The notes under the pieces were generated by a model. The model searched no databases. It was not told the origin of the DNA and saw only the letters and a program-made list of their open reading frames with translations. This document shows positions 1-6,829 of a stretch of DNA of 13,386 bases, piece by piece. This DNA comes from Actinomycetota bacterium (GTDB lineage: Bacteria > Actinomycetota > Geothermincolia > Fen-727 > Anoxymicrobiaceae). Made by a program: the position numbers and the translations under genes. Numbering within the stretch: position 1 is the stretch's first letter; every line of letters starts with the position of its first letter. The DNA is taken from assembly GCA_003154635.1 (NCBI GenBank), contig PMDX01000204.1:173-13558 (forward strand), read 5' to 3'.

Positions 1-396
1 TACTTCAGGACGGGCGACATGGGGATGATGGATGAGGACGGGTACATATACATCCTCGGCCGCAAGAAAGAGATGTACATCCGCGGCGGCGAAAACGTCT
101 ACCCGCCAGAGGTGGAAGAGGTCCTGACCGACCATCCCGGTGTCTTGTTCGCGGCCGTCGTCGGCGTGCCCGACCCCGTAATGGGCGAGGAGGGGCGCGC
201 CTACATCGTAGGGATGCCCGGCGCCGAGCAGCCTTCCGAAGAAGAGATAAAGAAGTGGGCCTCAGGCAAGCTCGCGAAATACAAGGTTCCAAGGTCGGTC
301 GTCTTCCGTGAATCTCTTCCCCTGACCCCTCTCGGCAAAGTCATGAAAAGGGCTCTCTACGAAGAGATCAAAGCCGATGAAGGCCAGGCCAAATGA
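1..396 (+). CDS. AMP-forming acyl-CoA ligase, C-terminal fragment (5' end outside window)
   Basis: The reading frame is open from base 1 to a TGA at 394-396, so this is the last 131 residues of a gene that begins before the window. The visible part is the C-terminal lid region of the ANL superfamily (acyl-CoA synthetases, NRPS adenylation domains, luciferase). It opens on the ribose-binding motif YFRTGD (A7 core), then GRKKEMYIRGGENVYPPEVE (hinge, A8 core) and LTPLGKVMKRAL, whose lysine is the conserved A10 catalytic residue. Enzymes of this family activate a carboxylic acid with ATP to an acyl-adenylate and then load it onto CoA in the cytoplasm. The next gene is a paralog 33 bases downstream on the same strand: over the shared 131 residues I count 17 differences with no internal gap. 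The pair is probably co-transcribed. The acid substrate cannot be told, because the pocket lies in the missing N-terminal part. Confidence 0.9.
   Translation, partial: YFRTGDMGMMDEDGYIYILGRKKEMYIRGGENVYPPEVEEVLTDHPGVLFAAVVGVPDPVMGEEGRAYIVGMPGAEQPSEEEIKKWASGKLAKYKVPRSVVFRESLPLTPLGKVMKRALYEEIKADEGQAK
270..329 (+). repeat. 60-base tract identical to 1896-1955 (paralog copy 1)
   Basis: This tract begins GCTCGCGAAATACAAGG and ends CCCCTGACCCC. It matches the same codons of the next gene at 1896-1955 without a mismatch. Codons on either side differ at many synonymous sites. Local gene conversion is the simplest reading. Confidence 0.85.
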
Positions 397-429
397 GACA
401 GGACCGTACGGAGAAGGAGGAGGGTATCG

Positions 430-2025
430 ATGTTGATTCATGAGGTACTTGAGGGACACGCCGCCGGCAATCCTGACAAAGAAGCGATAGTCTTCCACGA
501 TCAGCGCTTCACCTACGGCGAATACCTCGAGGCGGTAAACCGCATCGCGGCGAACATGGTGAAGTTGGGCGTGAAGCGCGGGGACAAGGTAGCTCTCTAT
601 ATCGGCAACCGGCCGGAGTACGTCTTCTGCTATATAGCAGCGACTTCGCTCGGGGCGGCCGCGGTCCCGGTGTCGACGCGATTCGCGGAGATGGAGGCCG
701 CCTTTGTCGTGGGCAACTCCGACTCTTCATTCCTGGCGACCGTGCCGGGTTTCGCGGGTATTGATTTCCTCGACGTCACGAACAAGATCCTTCCCTCCTG
801 CCCGGAGGTAAAGAAGGTCGTCGTGCTCGGTACGGCGGACGAAGTCGCGCGGGTGCCGGAGGCATTGCCGCAGGACGCGCTCTTCGGTGAGGTCAGTGAG
901 GCGGATCTTGAGGCGCTGGCGAGAGCACGCGCGGAGGTCCAGGAGGACGATACGGCGTTTCTCTGCTATACGTCTGGCAGCACCGGCATACCCAAGGCCG
1001 CCGAGCTCTCGCACAAGAACATCGTGTCCTACGCGGCGGGCCAGCTTGACGCCACGGGGGTCAACCACACAGACCGCCTGCTGCTGGATATACCCGTAAA
1101 CCATGTAGGCGGCAACATCATGGCGATCATCGCGATGCTCAAGGCGGGCGGGACACTCGTCGTCCTCGACCAGTTCATCCCCCAGGAAGTGCTTCAGACG
1201 ATACAGGACGAGAAGGTCACGGTGTTGGGCCAGGTGGGCGCCCAGTACATATTGCTCATGATGCAGCCCGATTTTGATTCTTATGATTTCAGCCACGTCA
1301 AGACTGCCGTGGTTTCGGCTGCCCCGACGCCCAAGGAAGTGTTCGTCCAGGCCAAGGAAAAGTTCGGCATGTACCTGACGAATGGCTTCGGCCTCTCCGA
1401 GGTGGCAGGCGCGGTTACTTTTACAAGGCCCGGCGAAGACTCGTTCGAGAGACTGTCCACGAGTATCGGAAAGGCAAACCTGGGCATAGATATCAGCATG
1501 ATAGATACTGCCGGGATGCACCTTCCTCCGGGCGAGGAAGGCGAGATATGCATCAAAGGCGATGCCGTCATGAAGGGCTACTACAAGCGCCCCGACGAGA
1601 CCACGCTCGTGATGACCGACGACGGTTACTTCAGGACGGGCGACATGGGGATGATAGACGAAGACGGCTACGTCTATATCCTCGGCCGCAAGAAAGAGAT
1701 GTACATACGCGGCGGCGAAAACGTCTATCCGCCGGAGGTCGAAGAAGTCCTTACCGAGCACCCCGGCGTCCTCTTTGCGGCTGTGGTCGGCATCCACGAC
1801 CCGGTCATGGGGGAGGAAGGCCGCGCCTACATCGTCCCGATGCCCGGAGCCGAGCCTCCGTCTGGGGAAGAAATAATAAAATGGGCTTCAGAGAGGCTCG
1901 CGAAATACAAGGTTCCAAGGTCGGTCGTCTTCCGTGAATCTCTTCCCCTGACCCCACTCGGCAAGGTCATGAAGAGGGCCCTCTACGAAGAACTCAAAGG
2001 CGAAGAGGACGAAGTAAAACCGTAA
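430..2025 (+). CDS. AMP-forming acyl-CoA ligase (fatty/carboxylic acid-CoA ligase, ANL superfamily)
   Basis: This complete 531-residue protein has the usual length of a class I acyl-CoA synthetase. The ATG at 430 is supported by AAGGAGG at 414-420, nine bases upstream. Core motifs appear in order: the phosphate-binding loop YTSGSTGIPK (about residues 180-189), NGFGLSEV (318-325, the A5 motif, with F where many members have Y), YFRTGD (400-405, whose Asp binds the ribose), GRKKEMYIRGGENVYPPEVE (419-438) and PLTPLGKVMK (506-515), with the A10 lysine at 512. No signal peptide or membrane segment is evident, so it should act in the cytoplasm, making acyl-AMP and then acyl-CoA. It follows a close paralog in the same orientation, consistent with a lipid- or aromatic-acid catabolic operon lying mostly to the left of the window. 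The substrate is not predictable by eye; a long- or medium-chain fatty acid is only a default guess. Confidence 0.92.
   Translation: MLIHEVLEGHAAGNPDKEAIVFHDQRFTYGEYLEAVNRIAANMVKLGVKRGDKVALYIGNRPEYVFCYIAATSLGAAAVPVSTRFAEMEAAFVVGNSDSSFLATVPGFAGIDFLDVTNKILPSCPEVKKVVVLGTADEVARVPEALPQDALFGEVSEADLEALARARAEVQEDDTAFLCYTSGSTGIPKAAELSHKNIVSYAAGQLDATGVNHTDRLLLDIPVNHVGGNIMAIIAMLKAGGTLVVLDQFIPQEVLQTIQDEKVTVLGQVGAQYILLMMQPDFDSYDFSHVKTAVVSAAPTPKEVFVQAKEKFGMYLTNGFGLSEVAGAVTFTRPGEDSFERLSTSIGKANLGIDISMIDTAGMHLPPGEEGEICIKGDAVMKGYYKRPDETTLVMTDDGYFRTGDMGMIDEDGYVYILGRKKEMYIRGGENVYPPEVEEVLTEHPGVLFAAVVGIHDPVMGEEGRAYIVPMPGAEPPSGEEIIKWASERLAKYKVPRSVVFRESLPLTPLGKVMKRALYEELKGEEDEVKP
1896..1955 (+). repeat. 60-base tract identical to 270-329 (paralog copy 2)
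   Basis: This is the second copy of the identical tract, inside the codons just before and including the FRESLPLTP segment of the complete ligase. The offset between copies is 1626 bases. A second, 29-base identity joins 1-29 with 1627-1655. Confidence 0.85.
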
Positions 2026-2055
2026 ACAATAAACTGACTAACGCGTAACAGGGGC

Positions 2056-2133
2056 GGGGTCAGGTCTTTTATTGTTTGCTTCTGCGGTTATCTTGAGCAA
2101 AGGCCGGAAGCAAACAATAAAAGACCTGACCCC
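2056..2133. repeat. Perfect 27-bp inverted repeat with 24-base loop (MITE/REP-like palindrome)
   Basis: The left arm at 2056-2082 starts GGGGTCAGGTCTTTTATTG. The right arm at 2107-2133 is its exact reverse complement over all 27 bases, ending AAAAGACCTGACCCC. The loop is 2083-2106. It lies in the 120-base gap between two convergent genes (the ligase stop at 2025 and the nitroreductase stop at 2146), where a transcript from either side would fold into a long hairpin and could be terminated or stabilised. There is no clean U-tract, so it is not a textbook intrinsic terminator. I recall GGGGTCAGGTCT-type ends from small palindromic elements linked to Y1 (IS200-like/REP-associated) transposases in environmental genomes; that parallel is from memory and no transposase is present here. 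Confidence 0.8.
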
Positions 2134-2145
2134 CATTTTCTTGCG

Positions 2146-2748
2146 TCAAATGGTGATCTCGTCGAGGGTTTTGCGGGGGCGGGCGGCGGGTTGCTGGTCG
2201 GGGTAACCGACTGTTAGAAGGACGAGGAGTTTGAGCGATCCGGGGATGTCGAGCAAACGTTCGAGGGCTTCTTCGTCGAAGGCGCGGATCCAGCAGGTGC
2301 CGAGTCCAAGAGCGTGAGCGGCAAGCACGATGTGCTCGGTGGCGATGGCGACATTGATGGTGCCGTTGATCATCACTCGCTCGGGCGCGAACTCCTTGTC
2401 ACGAGCACCCCGGGCGGAGCGCAGCATCATGCTCAGGCTCGGTCTGACCTTGCCCTTTGTTATGAGTTCGAGCGTCCTCTTGCCCCTTTCAGCGAATGCT
2501 TCCAGGTCCAGGCAACAGGCGATCACGACGGGCGCCTCCTCGACGAACTTCTGCCCGAAAGCAGCCTCACGTATCCCGCTCCTGGTTTCACGGTCGGTGA
2601 TGACCTTGAACTTCCATGACTGGACGTTGCTGCTGGACGGAGCGATGCGCGCCGCTTCGAGCAGCTTCCCTATGAGCTCGGGGGCAACGGGTTCATCTTT
2701 GTACTTGCGGATGCTCCGCCTTGACTCGAACGTTTCAAAAACTTCCAT
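2146..2748 (-). CDS. Nitroreductase-family FMN-dependent oxidoreductase
   Basis: The 200-residue product has the typical length of a single-domain nitroreductase (NfsB/FRase I fold). These are FMN-bound, usually dimeric flavoproteins that reduce nitro groups, quinones, flavins or enones with NAD(P)H. The N-terminal motif SRRSIRKYKDEPV (about residues 9-21) contains the arginine/serine cluster that grips the FMN phosphate. ARIAPSSSNVQSWKF (33-47) is the second cofactor-contact motif. GLGTCWIRAFDE (148-159) and VGYPDQQPAARPRKTLDEI near the end complete the family signature. The start at 2748 is chosen because GGAGG lies five bases upstream and homology begins there. The same frame stays open to 2922, but that extra stretch is not nitroreductase-like and would run into the divergent permease gene. 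It stands alone, convergent to the ligase pair and 129 bases from the permease. The physiological substrate is unknown. Confidence 0.9.
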   Translation of the reverse strand: MEVFETFESRRSIRKYKDEPVAPELIGKLLEAARIAPSSSNVQSWKFKVITDRETRSGIREAAFGQKFVEEAPVVIACCLDLEAFAERGKRTLELITKGKVRPSLSMMLRSARGARDKEFAPERVMINGTINVAIATEHIVLAAHALGLGTCWIRAFDEEALERLLDIPGSLKLLVLLTVGYPDQQPAARPRKTLDEITI

Positions 2749-2752
2749 TTGG

Positions 2753-2759
2753 ACCTCCC
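2753..2759 (-). promoter_or_regulatory. Ribosome binding site deciding the nitroreductase start
   Basis: On the minus strand this reads GGGAGGT, with five to six bases before the ATG at 2748-2746. It supports the 200-residue start over any start further upstream in the same frame. Confidence 0.75.
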
Positions 2760-2838
2760 ACGAAAAAGGCGCCATACCATCGGTTCTCGTAGTATTAAAC
2801 ACAATCTGAAAGCATCCTGCGGAAGCATTCAACGTTAG

Positions 2839-2847
2839 ACTATACCA
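2839..2847 (-). promoter_or_regulatory. Candidate extended -10 promoter for the nitroreductase gene
   Basis: The minus strand reads TGGTATAGT: a TG dinucleotide one base before TATAGT, five of six bases matching TATAAT. No good -35 lies 16-18 bases upstream, as is common for extended -10 promoters. Transcription would start near 2832, giving a leader of about 85 bases. A near-identical TCTGGTATA-T arrangement lies before the FAD oxidoreductase (11160-11168). Prediction by eye only. Confidence 0.35.
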
Positions 2848-2877
2848 GACAAGCTTCCCGCGGCTGAAAGGACGCGT

Positions 2878-5265
2878 TTGAGCCAGCTGAACAAGAAGTT
2901 GACACGAGACATGGCAACCCACTGGGCCCAGGTGTCAGCCATCGTCATCGTCATCGCGCTTGGGATCGTCATGTTCTCAGGACCACTCCTCGCGCAGCGC
3001 GACCTTCGCGATTCTATCAACATGGTCTACAGGCGCACACTGTATGAGGATTTCGCCACGACGGTGAACTCGATGCCATCCTCCGCAATCTCGTCGGTGG
3101 CCGGTGTGCCGAACGTCAAAGCCGCTGAAGGCCGGCTGACTCGCGACCTGCTCGCAACCGTGAAACATCATCAGCTTACCGTCAGGGTGATATCGGTTCC
3201 CGCGACCGGCCGGCCATCCGTAAACGGGCTCATCGTCGAGTCGGGGAGGTACCCGCCGGAGGGACAGGGGGAGGCGGCGCAAGCCTGGTGCGTCGCGGAG
3301 CACCACATGACTTCCCAATTCGGTCTCGCGCCGGGAGATACCATCAGCGTCCAGGGAGCCTCGGGGCCGGTCTCTCTGAAAATGAGCGGGTCGGTCGTGA
3401 GCCCTGAGTACCTCAGGCTTGTGCGCAACCGTTCAGAATACGTGAGCGACCCCGCTCAGTTCGGTGTTGTGTTCGTCAGGTATCCCGTGGCCGAGAAGCT
3501 CATGGCGACACCCGGCACGTTCAACGACGTGGTCGCCAGGGTCTCCAACCGGAAGCTTCTCAACGTTACGATGGAGCGGGCGCGAAAGGCGCTCGCGCCG
3601 TACGGGTTGAACAGCCTCACCAGCGGAGCTGACGAGCCAAGCGCCGTTACCCTTGACCTGGAGTTGAACGATATCGGCAAGATCGCCCTGTTCTTTGCCG
3701 TGCTCCTCCTTGCTGTTGCGTCCCTCGCGCTCTACATAACCATGACGCAGATCGTCTTTTTCCAGCAGCGCGAGATAGGGATAACGCGGGCGGTCGGGTA
3801 TGACAAACCCACGATCACGAAGCATTACCTGGGATACGGCGCCGTCCTCGGCGCTGGCGGAGGTATCATCGGCATCGCGGCAGGGTACGCCCTTTCCATC
3901 TTCTTCATCCGGGTATACGCGGATGTGTATGGCCTCCCGTTCGTTCACGCTTCGATATACGCGCTGATCGTAATCGTCGGCCTGGTCGTCGGTATTCTCT
4001 TCTCGATCGCCGGGGCGCTCGTTCCGGCAAGGCACGCGGTGCGAATGAAACCAGCGGAAGCGATGAGGACCGAGGCGGGTCTCTCGCTCGCTCACCTGCC
4101 TCATAAATACAGGATGGGCATTGCGGCAAGGCTCGGGTTTCCGGCCTGGCTGCGCGTCTCGGTGCGCAACCTCTCGCGAAACAGGAGGCGGACGTTGCTG
4201 ACGTGCCTGGGTGTCATCGGGACGCTGTGCCTTCTCGTGACCGCCGCCGGCGGCAGGGACTCCCTCGACTATGCCGTTAACAAGTATCTGAACGGAGTCC
4301 TGCGATGGGACGTCGGCGCCATATGGGAAGCGCCGGTGAGCGCCGATACGTTGGAGCAGATCAAATCCGCGGACGGCGTCGAGCGAGCAGAGCCACTGAT
4401 CGAAGCGCCCGCGCTCGTGGCGTTCAAGAGTAAAACGGCGGACGTTCAGGTCCAGGCGTACCAGGCCGGCACCACTTTGCACGGCAGCTACCCGGTCCAT
4501 GGCTCGCATGCGCTTCCCGGCCCGGGGCAGGTGGTCCTCAACAGGGGTATCACGACGCGCCTGCCCGTGAAAATCGGAGACACGGTTAACCTCAGCACCA
4601 CCGTGGGCTCACTGCCTTTCAAAGTATCCGGATTCGTGAGCGAGCCCCTTGGCGGCATCTGCTACGTCAACCTGGGGTATATCCAGCGACTGGTTACGGT
4701 TGCGACCGGCATAAAACAGCCGTTCAACGCCGTTGTTGTAAAGATACAGCCCGGACATGAGGAGCAGGTTGCAGCCTTCCTCAGGGGCTTACCCGGGGTG
4801 TTCCAGGTTCTGACCAAGAGTGGGATTCGCGACGTGTTCGACGAGTTGATGGGCGCGATAAGGACTCTTTTTCTGATCTTCTATGTGATGGCTTTCGCCA
4901 TGGGCTTCGCTATCCTGTTTTCCATGACCACGGTGAACCTGCTGGAGCGCGGCCGCGAGATAGGGACGATCCGTACGATGGGCGCCGGCCGTTGGCGTAT
5001 CTTCTCGTTCGTGACGGTGGAGACGGTAGCGGTCGTCCTCGCGGCCTTGATACCCGGGTTCCTTCTGGGGAGGTTGCTCGAGTGGGTGGTGATCGAAAAG
5101 CTACTGAGCTCGGACCGGCTCGCCCCCGACGCGGTGATATCGGGTATAACCGTATTGGTGGTGATAGCCGGTGCACTGGTGGTGATGGTGCTTTCCGAGC
5201 TGCCGTCGATAAGAAAGCTGTGGCATATGGACCTTTCGAGAGTAACCAAGGAAAGGGCCGATTGA
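2878..5265 (+). CDS. ABC transporter permease, double FtsX/MacB-type (LolE-like), 795 residues
   Basis: The product has the architecture of large FtsX-family permeases with two MacB-like periplasmic core domains. About eight hydrophobic segments are visible: residues 17-38, 267-291, 318-344, 361-385, 438-457, 660-685, 711-735 and 757-782. Large extracytoplasmic regions lie at roughly 40-265 and 460-655. After TM2 and after TM6 come the coupling segments QQREIGITRAVGYDK and ERGREIGTIRTMGAGRWR, typical of FtsX permeases. Such proteins use a partner ATPase in mechanotransmission, lipoprotein or lipid handling, peptide export or antibiotic resistance. The TTG start at 2878 follows AAAGGA by five bases and precedes NKKLTRDMATHW, which resembles the usual N-terminus; an ATG at 2911 is the alternative. 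No ATPase or membrane-fusion partner is adjacent: the left neighbour is divergent and the right neighbour convergent. Substrate unknown. Confidence 0.88.
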   Translation: MSQLNKKLTRDMATHWAQVSAIVIVIALGIVMFSGPLLAQRDLRDSINMVYRRTLYEDFATTVNSMPSSAISSVAGVPNVKAAEGRLTRDLLATVKHHQLTVRVISVPATGRPSVNGLIVESGRYPPEGQGEAAQAWCVAEHHMTSQFGLAPGDTISVQGASGPVSLKMSGSVVSPEYLRLVRNRSEYVSDPAQFGVVFVRYPVAEKLMATPGTFNDVVARVSNRKLLNVTMERARKALAPYGLNSLTSGADEPSAVTLDLELNDIGKIALFFAVLLLAVASLALYITMTQIVFFQQREIGITRAVGYDKPTITKHYLGYGAVLGAGGGIIGIAAGYALSIFFIRVYADVYGLPFVHASIYALIVIVGLVVGILFSIAGALVPARHAVRMKPAEAMRTEAGLSLAHLPHKYRMGIAARLGFPAWLRVSVRNLSRNRRRTLLTCLGVIGTLCLLVTAAGGRDSLDYAVNKYLNGVLRWDVGAIWEAPVSADTLEQIKSADGVERAEPLIEAPALVAFKSKTADVQVQAYQAGTTLHGSYPVHGSHALPGPGQVVLNRGITTRLPVKIGDTVNLSTTVGSLPFKVSGFVSEPLGGICYVNLGYIQRLVTVATGIKQPFNAVVVKIQPGHEEQVAAFLRGLPGVFQVLTKSGIRDVFDELMGAIRTLFLIFYVMAFAMGFAILFSMTTVNLLERGREIGTIRTMGAGRWRIFSFVTVETVAVVLAALIPGFLLGRLLEWVVIEKLLSSDRLAPDAVISGITVLVVIAGALVVMVLSELPSIRKLWHMDLSRVTKERAD

Positions 5266-5282
5266 CGGGGACAAAGCCCGTC
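5264..5282. terminator. Small hairpin between convergent genes (weak terminator candidate)
   Basis: GACGGG at 5264-5269 pairs with CCCGTC at 5277-5282 around a seven-base loop. It spans the permease stop and lies just before the kinase stop on the other strand (5287). There is no U-tract in either direction, so intrinsic termination is doubtful. Confidence 0.25.
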
Positions 5283-5286
5283 GGTC

Positions 5287-6705
5287 TCAGCTATCCGGGT
5301 CTCCAGGGATCTCGAAGCAGAATGTCGCTCCCGCGCCCGTACCACTCTCAACCCAAATGTGCCCGTCGTGAGCCTCGACAATGCCCTTTGAGATGGCCAG
5401 CCCCAGGCCTACACCCTGCTTTCCGTCGGTGCTCGGCAAGTCGAGGCTGAAGAATTTCTCGAACACCTTCTGGTGTAGCTCGGTCGGAAGCCCCGGCCCG
5501 GAATCAGCGACGCGGAATATAGTGTCGTCCGGCGTGCAATCGATGCTGACTACGACCCCGCCGTCGTCGGTGAACTTCAGCGCGTTCGCGATGAGGTTAG
5601 TCAATACCTGTTCGATGCGCCCGGGGTCGCAAAGCGCCATACAGGCGCCTGCGGGGCGCTCGAAAGCAATGTCGATCCCTTTATCCGCGAAGCGACCTTC
5701 AAAGCTTGACACCACGCGCCCTGCCAGGTCCGCGGCGTCCACCGGTCGTGGCTCGAGCTTGAGCTGGCCCGACTCGATGCGAGTGATGTCCATCAGGTCG
5801 TCGACCAGGCGCGAGAGGCGCTGCACGCCCCGGTCCAGTATTCTGATGAGCTCTTCCTGTTCTTCCGGTGAGCCTCCGTCTTTCAGTACGCGCATCGCGT
5901 TGAGGCTGCTCTCGATCGCTCCAAGAGGGGCGCGCAATTCATGCGACACCATTGCCACGAGTTCGGTCTTGAGACGGTCCAGTTCCTGGAGGCGGTCATT
6001 GGCCTGCTCGAGACGGATTATCGTCTCGCGCATGAAGTTCTCGTACTGGATGCGCTCGCTCAGGTTACGGACCATCGCCCAGGCGCCCTCGGGTTTGCCC
6101 GACCTGTCGTTGAAGACCCAGACCCTCGTCGCAACCGGGATCCTTACGCCATCTCTGGTCATGTACTCCTTCATGTATTCGTCGGAGTATCCGGAGTTTT
6201 TCAGCTGGCTCTCAATGACGTCAGAGTCGACCTGGTGCCAATCGCCAGGGGTCAGCTGCTGGTAGGTTTTCCCTTGGAGTTCGTCATGGGTGTATCCAAG
6301 CATCTCCACGAACGCGCTGTTGCACTCCAGGATGTGCCCATCGTTGTCGGTATAGAATATCCCGTCCGCGGAAGATTCGAAGAGGGTCTTCAGTCGCTCT
6401 TCGGACCGCCGGACCTGCTCCTCCATGCGCATGCGCTCATCCAGATCGCGCAGCCACAGGTGGTGGGTGTACGCGTAGGCCATCAAGACCACAGCGGCTA
6501 TCAGTACCGTGTATATCGCCAGCGCGATGAGGAAAGAAACGACGTCCAAATGTCCGGCAATGACGTAGATGGCCCCCGGAACAGATGTGGCCACCACTGC
6601 CGTTATGAAGACGATCAAGGTCAGCCGGCGGAGTTTTCGCTCGACCTGCATGCCTTCGTCTACTGCCACGTGCCCCGGGCCGTTGGATGGTACGCGCATT
6701 ACCAT
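5287..6705 (-). CDS. Membrane-anchored PAS-domain sensor histidine kinase
   Basis: The 472-residue product has two N-terminal hydrophobic segments (about 27-50 and 55-79) with almost no extracytoplasmic loop, so sensing is probably in the membrane or through the PAS domain. A charged linker (80-103) leads into one PAS domain (about 104-218). A second helix then joins it to the HisKA domain, with phospho-acceptor His255 in MVSHELRAP. The HATPase_c domain shows the N box around 370-374 (NLIANALKF), G1 box DSGPGL (401-406), F box FEKFF (415-419) and G2 box GVGLGLAISK (431-440). All catalytic boxes look intact. It should autophosphorylate and pass phosphate to a response regulator, but none is encoded nearby. 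The ATG at 6705 sits only one or two bases after GGAAG; the ATG two codons later (6699) has better spacing and may be the real start. It lies 124 bases downstream of another kinase gene on the same strand. Confidence 0.93.
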   Translation of the reverse strand: MVMRVPSNGPGHVAVDEGMQVERKLRRLTLIVFITAVVATSVPGAIYVIAGHLDVVSFLIALAIYTVLIAAVVLMAYAYTHHLWLRDLDERMRMEEQVRRSEERLKTLFESSADGIFYTDNDGHILECNSAFVEMLGYTHDELQGKTYQQLTPGDWHQVDSDVIESQLKNSGYSDEYMKEYMTRDGVRIPVATRVWVFNDRSGKPEGAWAMVRNLSERIQYENFMRETIIRLEQANDRLQELDRLKTELVAMVSHELRAPLGAIESSLNAMRVLKDGGSPEEQEELIRILDRGVQRLSRLVDDLMDITRIESGQLKLEPRPVDAADLAGRVVSSFEGRFADKGIDIAFERPAGACMALCDPGRIEQVLTNLIANALKFTDDGGVVVSIDCTPDDTIFRVADSGPGLPTELHQKVFEKFFSLDLPSTDGKQGVGLGLAISKGIVEAHDGHIWVESGTGAGATFCFEIPGDPDS

Positions 6706-6740
6706 ACTTCCAATAAGCTCATGCTATTCGTTTGCCGGCT

Positions 6741-6783
6741 CGATTCTTGTATCGGGGAAAGGTGGCAAACCTTTAGTCAAAGG
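6741..6783 (-). other. Two small hairpins in the kinase leader
   Basis: In the 124-base gap upstream of the membrane kinase, the minus-strand RNA could form CCTTT/AAAGG around GACT (6770-6783) and CGAT/ATCG around six bases (6741-6754). They are short and match no riboswitch family that I recognise. They may be attenuator-like, or chance. Confidence 0.25.
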
Positions 6784-6829
6784 CAGTTCGAGCACATCGT
6801 AAACGGCTACCATTTCCGAAGCTTGTTGA

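Noticed and set aside
727..1797. Long antisense open frame (356 codons) under the ligase gene
   Set aside because: It mirrors a high-GC coding gene with strong ANL motifs on the opposite strand, and its translation has no recognisable domain.
2749..2922. 58-codon upstream extension of the nitroreductase frame
   Set aside because: The extension has no family similarity, overlaps the divergent permease start, and a good ribosome binding site lies directly before the shorter start.
3433..4509. Antisense open frame (358 codons) under the permease gene
   Set aside because: It is a shadow of the permease: charged, low-complexity translation with no domain and no ribosome binding site that I can see.
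6764..6771. GGCAAACC resembling part of a c-di-GMP-I riboswitch
   Set aside because: It lies on the plus strand with no plus-strand gene downstream, and the second conserved block (GACGCAAAGC) is absent.
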